Below are positions 32,668 to 42,147 of a stretch of 42,273 nucleotides of DNA, piece by piece. The notes beneath the pieces are model-generated. The model was not told the DNA's origin. It saw nothing but the letters and a program-made list of their open reading frames with translations, and did no database searches. A program made the translations under genes and the position numbers. The first letter of the stretch is position 1. Each line of letters starts with the position of its first letter. Origin of the DNA: an uncultured Sphingomonas sp. (GTDB taxonomy: Bacteria; Pseudomonadota; Alphaproteobacteria; Sphingomonadales; Sphingomonadaceae); contig NZ_CAJXWX010000031.1 of NCBI RefSeq assembly GCF_913062585.1, positions 1 through 42,273 on the forward strand, written 5' to 3'.

Positions 32668-35600
32668 ATGGGTGCCGTCGTTCAATTCGCGCTGAAGCGC
32701 CGCTGGCTAGTCCTGCTGTTCTTCGTCATCATGCTGGGGGCAGGGGGCTTTGCCTTTAGCCGCCTGAATATCGAGGCCTATCCCGATCCCGTTCCGCCGC
32801 TGGTCGACATCATCACCCAATATCCCGGCCAGTCCGCCGAGGAGATCGAGCGCAACATCACCATCCCGATCGAGATCCAGCTGGCGGGCATCCCGCATGT
32901 GAAGACGGTGCGCACCATCTCGCTGTTCGGCCTGTCCGACGTGAAGGTGCAGTTCACCTATGACTATAGCTATGAAGAGGCCGAGCAGCGGGTCATCAAC
33001 AAGCTCAGCCAGCTGCCGCCTTTGCCCGGCGGCGTGCAGCCGCAGCTGTCGCCCGAAAGCCCGATCGGCGAAATCTATCGCTACCGCGTCGTCGGCCCGC
33101 CCGGCTATTCGGTCACCGACCTGAAGACCATCGAGGACTGGATGCTGGAGCGCCGGTTCAAGGCGGTGCCGGGCGTCATCGACGTGTCGGGCTGGGGCGG
33201 CAAGACCAAGACCTATGACGTCGCGGTCGACAAGCAGGCGCTGATGGCGAACGGCTTGACGCTCGCCCAGGTGCTGCAGGCGCTGAACAATGCCAATATC
33301 AATGTCGGTGGCCAGACCATCGACCTGGGGCCGAAGGCGGCGATCGTCCGCGGCGTCGGCCTGATCCAGTCGCCCGACCAGATCCGCAACACTTTCCTGA
33401 AGACCGTCAACGGCGCTCCCGTCTTCGTGCGCGACGTCGCGAAGGTCGAGGTCGGCCATCTGCCGCGCTTGGGCATTGCGGGCCAGGACCAGGACGATGA
33501 CATCGTCGAGGGCATCGTCCTGATGCATCGCGGCGAGAAGAGCTCGCCGACCATCGCCGCCGTCGAGGCGGAGGTGCAGAAGATCAACGCCTCCAACATC
33601 CTGCCGCCAGGTGTAAAGATCGAGCGGATCTATGACCGCAGCCAGCTGATCGACCTGACCACCCATACGGTCATGCACAATCTGCTATTCGGGGTGATCC
33701 TGATCTTCCTGATCCAGTGGGTGTTCTTAGGGAATCTGCGCAGTGCGATCGTGGTCGCGGCGACCATCCCCTTCGCGCTGTTCACTGCGGTCATGATCCT
33801 GGTCGCACGGGGCGAGTCCGCGAACCTGCTGTCGGTCGGGGCGATCGACTTCGGCCTGATCGTCGATGCGACCGTCATCATGGTCGAGAATATCTTCCGC
33901 CATCTGTCCGAGGCGCCCAACGTCAAATTGCGCAAGGACAAGCTGATGGCGCGCAAGATCGCCGTCATCGCCGAGGCGAGCGGCGAGGTGAACCGCGCCA
34001 TCTTCTTCTCGGCGGCGATCATCATCATGTCGTTCCTGCCGCTATTTACCCTGACGGGGATCGAGGGGCATATCTTCGGGCCGATGGCGCGGACCTATGC
34101 CTATGCGATCGCGGGCGGGCTGGTCGCGACCTTCACCGTGTCGCCCGCCTTGTCGGCGATCCTGCTCGGCCTGGACCTGGAGGAGCGGGAGACGGCGATC
34201 GTGCGGTGGCTCCATTCGGTCTATCATCCGCTGCTGCACCTGGCGCTCCGGGCGCGGGCGGTGACGCTGACCATCGCGGGCGCCTTGTTCCTGCTGGCGA
34301 TCGTCGCCGCGCATGGCCTGGGTCTGGAGTTCCTGCCGCATCTGGAGGAGGGCAATCTCTGGATCCGCGCGACCATGCCGCAATCGGTCTCGCTGGCGGC
34401 GGGCGATGAGTATGTGAACCATATGCGCCGTATCCTGGCGAGCTATCCGGAGGTCGCGACCGTCATCTCGCAGCATGGCCGCCCCGATGACGGCACCGAT
34501 GCGACGGGCTTCTTCAACACCGAATTCTTCGTGCCGCTCAAACCGCGCAGCGAATGGCCGAGCGGCATGACCAAGGAAAAGCTGACCGATGATATGAACC
34601 GCAAGCTCGCCGCCAATTTCGCCGGGATCGAGTTCAACTTCTCGCAATATATCGAGGACAATGTCGAGGAAGCGGCCTCGGGCGTGAAGGGCGAGAACTC
34701 CGTCAAGCTCTACGGCAACGACCTGGAAAGCCTGCAACGCACCGCCGAGGCCGTGAAGGCGGCGATGGCGAAGGTGCCGGGCATCACAGACCTGTCGATC
34801 TTCAACTCGCTGGGCCAGCCGACGGTCAAGATCGACGTCGATCGCGAAAAGGCGGCGCGCTACGGCCTCGCGCCCGGTGACGTCAACGCGGTGGTGCAGG
34901 CGGCGATCGGCGGCCAGGCGGCGGGCAATCTCTATGAGAAGGGCAGCGATCGGAACTTCCCGATCATGGTTCGCCTGAACACCGCCCAGCGCGCGACGCT
35001 CGACGATCTGCGCGCCATTCCGATCGGGGTGAGCAACGCAGCCGGTGGCACGACGCAGGTGCCGTTGGGCGATGTTGCGACCGTCAAGCTGATCTCCGGC
35101 CCGTCCTTCATCTATCGCGAGCAGCAGACCCGCTATATCCCGATCAAGTTCAGCGTGCGCGGCCGCGATCTGGGCGGCGCGGTGGCCGATGCGCAAAAGG
35201 CGGTCGCGGCGCAGGTGAAGCTGGGCGACGGCCAGCATCTGGAATGGGTCGGCGAGTTCGGCGATCTTCAGGCCGCGCTCGACCGGCTGGAGGTGATCGT
35301 GCCGATCACGCTGGTCCTGATCGGGCTCCTGCTGTTCCTCCATTTCTCCTCGATCACCGAGACGTTGCTGGTGTCGAGCGTGCTGCCGATGACCGTGATC
35401 GGGGGTATCTTCGCCCTGGCGCTGACGGGGACGCCGTTCAGCGTGTCGGCGGCGATCGGCTTCATTGCGCTGTTCGGCATCGCGGCGATGGAGGGGGTGA
35501 TCGTGCTGTCCTATTTCCACGAGCTGGTCGAACGCGGGATCGAGCGTAGCCAGGCGCTGGTGCAGGCGGCGGAGACGCGGCTGCGGCCGGTCCTCATGAC

Positions 35601-35814
35601 CTGTCTCGCAGCCTGTCTGGGCCTGTTGCCCGCCGCCATGTCGACCGCGATCGGCGCGCAAGTGCAGCGGCCGCTGGCGCTGGTGGTGGTCGGCGGCATC
35701 CTGCTCGCGCCTGCGCTGATTCTGCTGGTCCTGCCGGTGTTGATCGAGATGTTCTCGCCCGCCGGACGTCCCCGGCCCGTCCTCGAAGACGATGATGCGG
35801 AGGAGGCGAACTGA
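32668..35814 (+). CDS. RND efflux permease, heavy-metal (CzcA) type
   Basis: A 1048-residue inner-membrane RND pump with 12 helices and two large periplasmic loops. Helix 4 reads AIDFGLIVDATVIMVEN; the two Asp and the Glu (D-F-G...D...E-N) form the proton relay seen in CzcA-type exporters of divalent cations, whereas Cu/Ag CusA pumps lack the first Asp. That favours Zn/Co/Cd/Ni-type substrates, but related pumps of unknown substrate share the motif. Its stop codon overlaps the start of the outer-membrane factor gene (TGATG). GGCGGAG precedes the ATG. Confidence 0.94.
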   Translation: MGAVVQFALKRRWLVLLFFVIMLGAGGFAFSRLNIEAYPDPVPPLVDIITQYPGQSAEEIERNITIPIEIQLAGIPHVKTVRTISLFGLSDVKVQFTYDYSYEEAEQRVINKLSQLPPLPGGVQPQLSPESPIGEIYRYRVVGPPGYSVTDLKTIEDWMLERRFKAVPGVIDVSGWGGKTKTYDVAVDKQALMANGLTLAQVLQALNNANINVGGQTIDLGPKAAIVRGVGLIQSPDQIRNTFLKTVNGAPVFVRDVAKVEVGHLPRLGIAGQDQDDDIVEGIVLMHRGEKSSPTIAAVEAEVQKINASNILPPGVKIERIYDRSQLIDLTTHTVMHNLLFGVILIFLIQWVFLGNLRSAIVVAATIPFALFTAVMILVARGESANLLSVGAIDFGLIVDATVIMVENIFRHLSEAPNVKLRKDKLMARKIAVIAEASGEVNRAIFFSAAIIIMSFLPLFTLTGIEGHIFGPMARTYAYAIAGGLVATFTVSPALSAILLGLDLEERETAIVRWLHSVYHPLLHLALRARAVTLTIAGALFLLAIVAAHGLGLEFLPHLEEGNLWIRATMPQSVSLAAGDEYVNHMRRILASYPEVATVISQHGRPDDGTDATGFFNTEFFVPLKPRSEWPSGMTKEKLTDDMNRKLAANFAGIEFNFSQYIEDNVEEAASGVKGENSVKLYGNDLESLQRTAEAVKAAMAKVPGITDLSIFNSLGQPTVKIDVDREKAARYGLAPGDVNAVVQAAIGGQAAGNLYEKGSDRNFPIMVRLNTAQRATLDDLRAIPIGVSNAAGGTTQVPLGDVATVKLISGPSFIYREQQTRYIPIKFSVRGRDLGGAVADAQKAVAAQVKLGDGQHLEWVGEFGDLQAALDRLEVIVPITLVLIGLLLFLHFSSITETLLVSSVLPMTVIGGIFALALTGTPFSVSAAIGFIALFGIAAMEGVIVLSYFHELVERGIERSQALVQAAETRLRPVLMTCLAACLGLLPAAMSTAIGAQVQRPLALVVVGGILLAPALILLVLPVLIEMFSPAGRPRPVLEDDDAEEAN

Positions 35815-37256
35815 TGCGCCGCTTGTCCTGCCTGATGGTCCTGACACTCGCCGGTTGCGCGGTCGGCCCCGGTTTCCACATGCCCGCTCCCCCCAGTGCG
35901 AGCGGCTATACCCCAAGCACGATCCCCGCGCAGACCGAAGCGACTCCGGTCGCGGGCGGCGAGGCGCAGCGTTTCCGCTGGGGCGGGGTCGTCTCCGGTC
36001 GGTGGTGGACGCAGTTCGGCTCCCCCGCGCTCGATACGCTGGAGGCCGATGCCCTGGCCCATAATCCGGATGTCGAGAGCGCCAAGGCGGCCCTGCGCGC
36101 GGCGCGGCAGACCTATCTGGCCCAGCGCGGCACCCTGTTCCCCAGCGTCTCGGCGAACGGCCAGATCGAGCGGCAGAAGAATTCCAATGTCTTGCAATCG
36201 CCGCTGAACGACAATTCGGACATCTTCACGCTCTACACGCTGGGCGCGACCGCCAGCTACACCCCTGACCTGTTTGGCGGCATAAGGCGCGGGGTGGAGG
36301 GGGCGAAGGCGCAGGCCGAGGCACAGCGCTTCCAGACCGAGGCGGCGTTCCTGACCGTCACCACCAATGTCGCCAACACCGCGATCACGCTCGCCAGCCT
36401 GGACCGCCAGATCGCGATGACGCGGGCGGTGATCGATGCCGATCGCCGCTACCGCGACATCGTCCAGACGCAGCTGAAGCTCGGCGCGGCGAGCGGGGCG
36501 GACGTGGCGGCGGCGCAACTGGCGCTATCGCAGGCCGAGGCAAGTCTGCCGACCCTGGCCAAGCAACAGGCGCAGGCGCGCGACTTTCTGGCGGTGCTGA
36601 CCGGTCGCTATCCGGCCGAGCATTTTGTCGCGCCCGATCTCGACGCACTGCATCTGCCCGCCGAATTGCCCGTCTCGCTGCCGTCCGAACTGGTCGCGCA
36701 GCGCCCGGACATCCGCGCGGCCGAGGCCAATCTCCATTATGCCTCGGCGCAGGTGGGCGTCGCCATCGCCGCACGCCTGCCGAGTTTCTCGATCACCGGG
36801 ACCGCCGGGGGCAGCTCGACCGGATTGTCGACGCTGTTCCGCGACGGCAATCCCTTCTGGTCGCTGACCGGAGGGCTGCTCCAGCCGATCTTCGAGGGAG
36901 GTACGCTGCTCAAGCGCCAGCGGGCGGCGGAGGCGACGTTGGATGAGGCCAAGGCGCAATATCGCTCGACCATATTGTCGGCGATGCAGAATGTCGCGGA
37001 CGTGTTACAAGGCGTCTCGGCGGATGCGCAAGGACTGCGTGCGGCGGCGCAGGCGGATGCCGCGGCACGGCGTGCCGTCGACATCGCACAGGCCCAGGCC
37101 CGGCTCGGTCAGGTCAGCGGGGCCGCGACGCTCAACCTGCAAACTGCCTGGCTGGGCACGCAAGGCGCCCTGGTCCAGGCACGTGCCCAGCGCCTGACCG
37201 ACAGCGTGCTGCTCTATCAGGCGCTGGGCGGCGGCTGGCAGGGCAAGGACCGCTGA
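35814..37256 (+). CDS. NodT-family outer membrane efflux lipoprotein
   Basis: A 480-residue TolC-like outer-membrane factor with a lipoprotein signal (LTLAGC, then AVGPGFHMP, the NodT-type opening). Two repeats of the outer-membrane efflux domain with long alpha-helical stretches follow; LPSELVAQRPDIRAAEANLH is the usual family segment before the second repeat, and GGTLLKRQRAAEA marks the later helix. It completes the tripartite pump. It begins on the last base of the permease stop codon, so the genes are coupled. NodT factors are more common in drug-type pumps than beside CzcA pumps, whose partner is usually CzcC. The stop lies 4 bases from the convergent lldD. Confidence 0.94.
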   Translation: MRRLSCLMVLTLAGCAVGPGFHMPAPPSASGYTPSTIPAQTEATPVAGGEAQRFRWGGVVSGRWWTQFGSPALDTLEADALAHNPDVESAKAALRAARQTYLAQRGTLFPSVSANGQIERQKNSNVLQSPLNDNSDIFTLYTLGATASYTPDLFGGIRRGVEGAKAQAEAQRFQTEAAFLTVTTNVANTAITLASLDRQIAMTRAVIDADRRYRDIVQTQLKLGAASGADVAAAQLALSQAEASLPTLAKQQAQARDFLAVLTGRYPAEHFVAPDLDALHLPAELPVSLPSELVAQRPDIRAAEANLHYASAQVGVAIAARLPSFSITGTAGGSSTGLSTLFRDGNPFWSLTGGLLQPIFEGGTLLKRQRAAEATLDEAKAQYRSTILSAMQNVADVLQGVSADAQGLRAAAQADAAARRAVDIAQAQARLGQVSGAATLNLQTAWLGTQGALVQARAQRLTDSVLLYQALGGGWQGKDR

Positions 37257-37260
37257 GCGT

Positions 37261-38409
37261 TTAGAGCGCCCGCTCCGTCGCGACCAGGCTGGAGCGGTCG
37301 ATCTCGGCGATCGTGCGGGCGCCGGTCAGGGCCATGGCGACCCGCATCTCGCTGTCGAACAGGTTCAGCAGCCGGGTGACGCCCGCTTCCCCGGCAGCAG
37401 CGAGCGCATAGATGAAGGCGCGGCCGATCATCGTGGCGTCGGCCCCGAGCGCCAGCATCCGCACCACGTCCAGGCCCGAACGAATGCCGGAATCCGCCAG
37501 GATCTTGATCTCGCCCTTCACTGCGTCGGCGATGGCGGGCAGGGCGCGCGCAGTCGACAATACGCCGTCCAACTGCCGCCCGCCATGGTTCGACACGACG
37601 ATGCCGTCCGCGCCGAACCGAACGGCATCGCGCGCGTCCTCGGCATCCAGAATGCCCTTGATGATCATCGGGCCTTTCCAGAACGCGCGGATCCATTCCA
37701 GGTCGCGCCAGGCGATGGACGGATCGAAATTGGCGCCCAGCCAGCCGATATAATCGGCCAGCGCGGTCGGACTGCCGCGATAGGTCGAGATATTGCCCAG
37801 ATCATGCGGGCGGCCGAGCAGACCGACGTCCCACGCCCATTGCGGATGGGCCATCGCCTGGACCATGCGGCGGAGCGGCGCGCGCGGCCCGGACATGCCC
37901 GAATGCGCGTCCCGGTAGCGGGCGCCGGGGACAGGCATGTCGACGGTGAAGACCAGGGTGGTGACCCCCGCCGCCTGTGCCCGCTCCAGCGCGTCGCGCA
38001 TGAAGCCGCGATCCTTCAGCACGTATAGCTGGAACCAGATCGGTGCGCTGGAGGCCGCCTGAACCTCGCGGATCGGGCAGACCGATACGGTGGACAGGGT
38101 AAAGGGTATCCCCTTGGCCGCCGCCGCTCGCGCCGCCTGTACCTCGCCCCGGCGCGCATACATGCCGGTCAATCCGACGGGGGCGAGCACGACCGGCATG
38201 GCCAGGCGGGTGCCGAATAATTCGGTCCCCAAATCCAGGTCCGCGACGTTGCGGAGCACGCGCTGGCGCAGCGCGACGTCGGACAGGTCGTCGACGTTGC
38301 GGCGCAGGGTATGCTCGGCATAGGCGCCGCCGTCGATATAGTGGAACAGGAACGGCGGCAGGCGACGACGCGCGGCGGCGCGGAAGTCGGTGGGGGCGGA
38401 CACGATCAT
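37261..38409 (-). CDS. lldD: L-lactate dehydrogenase (quinone, FMN), LldD
   Basis: A 382-residue FMN-dependent alpha-hydroxy-acid dehydrogenase of the inner-membrane surface, oxidising L-lactate to pyruvate and passing electrons to quinone. The sequence follows LldD closely across its length: [58 protein letters not shown], and the active-site region [14 protein letters not shown], with the catalytic His and substrate Arg, then LADSGIR. The gene ends 4 bases from the convergent efflux gene. A GntR regulator gene lies 12 bases upstream on the same strand, so regulator and enzyme are one operon. No lactate permease gene is beside it. Confidence 0.95.
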   Translation of the reverse strand: MIVSAPTDFRAAARRRLPPFLFHYIDGGAYAEHTLRRNVDDLSDVALRQRVLRNVADLDLGTELFGTRLAMPVVLAPVGLTGMYARRGEVQAARAAAAKGIPFTLSTVSVCPIREVQAASSAPIWFQLYVLKDRGFMRDALERAQAAGVTTLVFTVDMPVPGARYRDAHSGMSGPRAPLRRMVQAMAHPQWAWDVGLLGRPHDLGNISTYRGSPTALADYIGWLGANFDPSIAWRDLEWIRAFWKGPMIIKGILDAEDARDAVRFGADGIVVSNHGGRQLDGVLSTARALPAIADAVKGEIKILADSGIRSGLDVVRMLALGADATMIGRAFIYALAAAGEAGVTRLLNLFDSEMRVAMALTGARTIAEIDRSSLVATERAL

Positions 38410-38421
38410 TGCGGGTGGCCT

Positions 38422-39219
38422 TCAGCTTCGGGCAGTCAGGGGAGAGGGAATGGCGGCGGCCCGCTCGCGCCGCGCCGCATCGTCGTCTATCACGCGCACC
38501 GTCCGGGCGACGAAGGCGAGATGATCGTCCGAGGCGCGTCGTGCCGCATCGGCATCGCCCGCAACGATTGCATCGCGGAGGCGGGCATGCTGTTCGAGCA
38601 GCCGGTCGGCCGTATGCGGCACGGTGTAGAGGCGGTCCAGGCTCTGCGAGATGCTGGCCTGGAGCAAGTCGAACATGCTGGCCATGACCGAGCGCAGCAC
38701 CGCATTATGGGATGCCTCGGCGATAGCGAGGTGGAAGGCGGCGTCGGCCCGTGCGTCGGCGATGGCGTCGCCCCGTCCGTGACAGGCGGCCATCGCCTCG
38801 AACCGTTCGCCAATCCGGGCGAGATCGTCTGGCCCGGCGCGAAGCGCGGCGTAATGCGCGGCCTGACCCTCCAGGCCGTGGCGCACCTCCAGCACGTCAT
38901 GGCCAAAGCCCGTATCGGTGGCGACGACCGAGGCCAGCGGCGTGGCGATCGTCGCCTGTGTCCAGGCCTGGACGGGCGGGGCGGGGGGATGCGCCACGAT
39001 ATTGCCGCCCTTGCGGACGGTGATCCGTCCCCGCGCGGCAAGCCGGGTCAGCGCCTCTCGCAAGCTGTTACGCGACGCGCGCAATATCGCGGCCAGTTCG
39101 CGCTCGGCGGGCAGGCGCGCGCCCGGCTGAAGGTCGCGCTCCGCGATCAGCGCCTCTATCGCCGTTTCGACACGGTCCGTGACGCTTTTGACATTGGTAG
39201 GACCAAGTGCGAAGTTCAT
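38422..39219 (-). CDS. GntR/FadR-family regulator (LldR-like)
   Basis: A 265-residue regulator: an N-terminal winged helix (LPAERELAAILRASRNSLREAL) and a C-terminal all-helical FCD domain with the metal/ligand His residues of this family (EVRHGLEGQAA, FHLAIAEASHN, HARLRDAIVAGD). This is the family of LldR, which responds to lactate. I use the ATG at 39219; ATG at 39237 and TTG at 39255 are also in frame. It is divergent from a rhamnogalacturonan lyase gene and in one operon with lldD. Two operator-like sites of the FadR/LldR type lie at its start and in the intergenic region, so it probably controls itself, lldD and perhaps the lyase. Confidence 0.9.
   Translation of the reverse strand: MNFALGPTNVKSVTDRVETAIEALIAERDLQPGARLPAERELAAILRASRNSLREALTRLAARGRITVRKGGNIVAHPPAPPVQAWTQATIATPLASVVATDTGFGHDVLEVRHGLEGQAAHYAALRAGPDDLARIGERFEAMAACHGRGDAIADARADAAFHLAIAEASHNAVLRSVMASMFDLLQASISQSLDRLYTVPHTADRLLEQHARLRDAIVAGDADAARRASDDHLAFVARTVRVIDDDAARRERAAAIPSPLTARS
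39194..39206. promoter_or_regulatory. GntR/FadR-type operator 1
   Basis: TTGGTAGGACCAA is a perfect palindrome around AGG and fits the FCD-GntR consensus T-N-G-T-N3-A-C-N-A. It lies just inside the 5' end of the regulator coding sequence, where binding could block transcription of the regulator and lldD. Confidence 0.75.
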
Positions 39220-39277
39220 TTGTGTAATTTGGAGCATTCGGTCGGTGTTAGTCAATAGTAGCAGCCATTAGGCCTTT

Positions 39278-39290
39278 ATGGTCCTACCAA
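39278..39290. promoter_or_regulatory. GntR/FadR-type operator 2
   Basis: ATGGTCCTACCAA is the complement of TTGGTAGGACCAT and matches operator 1 at 12 of 13 positions. It lies in the divergent region, 84 bases from operator 1, which is eight helical turns, so the two could be bound cooperatively with a loop. Confidence 0.75.
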
Positions 39291-39305
39291 ATGACGCGAA
39301 CGGTT

Positions 39306-39370
39306 AGGGTCAGGAAGATTTTGACCCTGCAGCTATAATTTCATAATATGAGCTATAATTCCATAATACG
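39306..39370. promoter_or_regulatory. Leader of the lyase gene: inverted repeat and tandem AT-rich repeat
   Basis: AGGGTC (39306-39311) and GACCCT (39323-39328) form an inverted repeat with an 11-base spacer. Directly after it a 20-base unit beginning AGCTATAATT occurs twice in tandem (39331-39350 and 39351-39370), with two mismatches. TTGACC (39321-39326) followed 17 bases later by TAATAT is a possible promoter. The lyase ribosome site GGAGAGG follows at once. Confidence 0.5.
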
Positions 39371-39381
39371 GAGAGGTGGGT

Positions 39382-42147
39382 ATGGCAGATTGGAGCCGCA
39401 GGACATTCCTGATGTCGAGTTCGGCCGCGATGCTGGTGTCGCCGTACGACGCCGGAGCGATGCCGCTCGCTACACCTGCCCGTGCGGCCATCGCCTCGTC
39501 TGGCGGGGCCATGTGGCTCGACGGTGCGCCACCCCAAAGCCATGAAGGGGTGTCCTGGGGCCAGCCCTGGCCGCGTGGTACACGCTTGGCGCGCGACTAT
39601 CGTCTGGCCGGCGGCGGCGGGGGGCAGGCGATCCAGACCTGGCCGCTCGCCTGGTGGCCGGACGGCTCGATCAAATGGACCGGCCATGCCGCCCCCACCG
39701 ATGCGGGCCGCGCCGATGCGCTTCGGGTCGAGGTCGGACGCGGTGCGTCGCCTGCCGATACCGTTCACGTCCGTGAAGGCTCCGAAACCATCGTCGTAAC
39801 CGTCGGCGACACCGTCTGGACGATCGGACGACAGGGCGCCGCGATCATCCGCGAGGCGATGTCGGGCGGACGAACGGTGATGCGCAATGTCGGGCTGACC
39901 GCCTCGGCACTCGACCGGTCCGAGGATGATGGCGAAGGGCAGGACCCGGCGCGGTTGCTTCGGTATGCCGGACGGATCGACCGGGCCGTGGTCGAACAGA
40001 GCGGACCGATCCGCGCGGTGGTCCGGGTCGAAGGACTGCACGAAGGGCAGGGGGAGCAATGGCTGCCCTTTTCGCTGCGTCTCTATTTCCATGCCGGATC
40101 GGCATCGGTCCGCATCGTGCACAGCCTGGTCTTCGACGGCGATCCGGCGCACCGCTTCATTCGGGGGCTGGGCCTGCAAGGGGATGTGCCGATGCGCGAC
40201 GGCCTGCTGGACCGGCATGTCCGCTTTGCCGGGCAGGATGGCGGGCTATGGGCGGAGGCGGTCCGGCCGCTGACCGGCCTGCGTCGCGATCCGGGCAAGG
40301 CCTTTCGCCAGGCGCAGAACGAGGGGACGGCCGTGCCGCCGCTGGCCGGCATGGCGCCCGCCGTGCGCGACAAACTGGACTATATCCCCGCCTGGGGCGA
40401 TTTCCGCCTGCGCCAGCCCAATGCCGATGGCTTTGCGATCACGAAGCGGACCGGCCCCGGCCATGGCTGGATCGACGTCGATGGCGGCGGACGGGCGGCG
40501 GGGCTCGGCTATGTGGGTGGCGCAAGCGGGGGCGCGGCCTTCGCCATGCATGATTTCTGGCAGCGCTGCCCGGTCGGGCTGGACGTCACCGATGCGGTCG
40601 GCGAGGCGGCGCGGTTCAGCCTGTGGTATCATGCGCCCGACGCCCCGGCGATGGACCTGCGCTTCTATCACGACACCATGGGCATGGCCGACTATGCCCA
40701 TCAGAATCTGGGCCTCGACATCACCTATGAGGATTTCGAGCCCGGCTGGGGCGAGGCGACGGGGATCGCCCGCACGATGGAGTTCCGCCTCTGGGCGCTG
40801 CCCGCGACGCCGTCGCGCACAAGGTTGGCCGAAATGGCGGCGCAGGTCGTCAGGCCCCCGCGTCTGGTCCCCGCCAATGCCGCGATCCATGCGGCGGGCG
40901 TGTTCGGCATCTGGGACCAGGCGACGCCGCCCGGGCCCGGTCTTCGCGGGACGGTGGAGACACGCGCTGCGCGCGAACTCGATTTCTATATCGGCCAGGT
41001 CGACCAGCGGCGCTGGTATGGCTTCTGGAATTATGGCGACGTCATGCACAGCTATGACGACGATCGGCATGTCTGGCGCTACGATATTGGCGGCTTCGCC
41101 TGGGACAATAGCGAACTGTCGACGGACCTATGGCTCTGGTACGCCTATCTGCGCACCGGCCGGGCCGATGTGTTCCGCATGGCCGAGGCGATGACCCGCC
41201 ATACCGGCGAGGTCGATGTCTATCATCTCGGCCGCTTCAGGGGGTTCGGGACGCGGCACGGCGTCCAGCATTGGGGTGACAGCTCGAAACAGCCGCGCAT
41301 CTCCAACGCGGCCTATAAACGCATCTTCTATTATATCGCGGCGGACGAGCGTTGCGGCGACCTGATGCATGCGCTGATCGACTGCGACCAGACGCTGCGC
41401 CATGTCGAGATCGGGCGAAAGGTCGAGGCGCGGATCGGCGGTTCCGCGCCGCCCGGCGGCACCGGTGCGGTCGTCGCGGAAAAGCCGTTGCCGCCGGGCC
41501 AGGTCTTCGTGCAGTTCGGCACGGTCTGGGGCCCGCTGGTCGCGGCGTGGATGACGGAGTGGGAACGCACCCGCGACACACGCTGGCGCGACCGGATCGT
41601 GGCGGGGATGCAGTCGCTGGCCGCGCTGCCCAAGCAATGGTTCGCGGGCGGCGCGCCGTTCGATCTGGCATCCGGGCGGTTCGTCGGGGGCGGCGACCGG
41701 GTCAGCATGAGCCATCTGAACGGCGTCTTCGGTGTGTTCGAGACGATGGCCGAGGTCCTCGATCTGGTCGACGTTCCTGCCTATCGCGAGGCGTGGCTCG
41801 ACTATTGCGCCTTCTACAACGCGCCCGAGGCTGCGTTCCGTGCCAAGACCGGCGACGCGGGCAAGGGACGCGCGCTGACCCAGGCGCATTCGCGCTTCAC
41901 CGCCTATGCTGCGGTCCAGCGTCGTGATCCGGCGCTGGCGCGGCGGGCCTGGGCCGAGTTCACCGGGGCGGGCGACCGCGCCGCGCGTGACCAGACGAAG
42001 GGTACGCGCCGGATCCTGCCGCCCGCCGTGCTGAAGCCGGTCGACGAACTGACCGACGTATCGACCAACGATGCCGCGCAATGGGGGCTGGCCGCCACCG
42101 CCAATCTTGTCCTGCTAGCACCTTTGCTGGCGGGCGGCGGGGCATGA
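39382..42147 (+). CDS. Exo-rhamnogalacturonan lyase (PL26-like), Tat-exported
   Basis: A 921-residue protein resembling PL26/YetA-type exo-rhamnogalacturonan lyases, which cleave the rhamnose-galacturonate backbone of pectin from the end. It carries a twin-arginine signal (WSRRTFLMSSSAAMLVS), so it is exported folded to the periplasm. The N-terminal beta-domain (PWPRGTRLARDYRLAGGGGG to LAWWPDGSIKWTGHA) and the later helical-toroid part (FWNYGDVMHSYDDDRHVWRY, YHLGRFRGFGTRHGVQHWGD) fit the family. I start it at the ATG at 39382, with GGAGAGG five bases upstream; an in-frame GTG two codons earlier is inside that ribosome site. The next gene overlaps by four bases. Exact substrate preference cannot be read. 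Confidence 0.85.
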   Translation: MADWSRRTFLMSSSAAMLVSPYDAGAMPLATPARAAIASSGGAMWLDGAPPQSHEGVSWGQPWPRGTRLARDYRLAGGGGGQAIQTWPLAWWPDGSIKWTGHAAPTDAGRADALRVEVGRGASPADTVHVREGSETIVVTVGDTVWTIGRQGAAIIREAMSGGRTVMRNVGLTASALDRSEDDGEGQDPARLLRYAGRIDRAVVEQSGPIRAVVRVEGLHEGQGEQWLPFSLRLYFHAGSASVRIVHSLVFDGDPAHRFIRGLGLQGDVPMRDGLLDRHVRFAGQDGGLWAEAVRPLTGLRRDPGKAFRQAQNEGTAVPPLAGMAPAVRDKLDYIPAWGDFRLRQPNADGFAITKRTGPGHGWIDVDGGGRAAGLGYVGGASGGAAFAMHDFWQRCPVGLDVTDAVGEAARFSLWYHAPDAPAMDLRFYHDTMGMADYAHQNLGLDITYEDFEPGWGEATGIARTMEFRLWALPATPSRTRLAEMAAQVVRPPRLVPANAAIHAAGVFGIWDQATPPGPGLRGTVETRAARELDFYIGQVDQRRWYGFWNYGDVMHSYDDDRHVWRYDIGGFAWDNSELSTDLWLWYAYLRTGRADVFRMAEAMTRHTGEVDVYHLGRFRGFGTRHGVQHWGDSSKQPRISNAAYKRIFYYIAADERCGDLMHALIDCDQTLRHVEIGRKVEARIGGSAPPGGTGAVVAEKPLPPGQVFVQFGTVWGPLVAAWMTEWERTRDTRWRDRIVAGMQSLAALPKQWFAGGAPFDLASGRFVGGGDRVSMSHLNGVFGVFETMAEVLDLVDVPAYREAWLDYCAFYNAPEAAFRAKTGDAGKGRALTQAHSRFTAYAAVQRRDPALARRAWAEFTGAGDRAARDQTKGTRRILPPAVLKPVDELTDVSTNDAAQWGLAATANLVLLAPLLAGGGA

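Noticed and set aside
34042..35916. Long open frame antisense to the RND permease (624 residues)
   Set aside because: It is a GC-rich shadow of a clearly conserved permease; the residues are Arg/Gln/His-rich with no domain.
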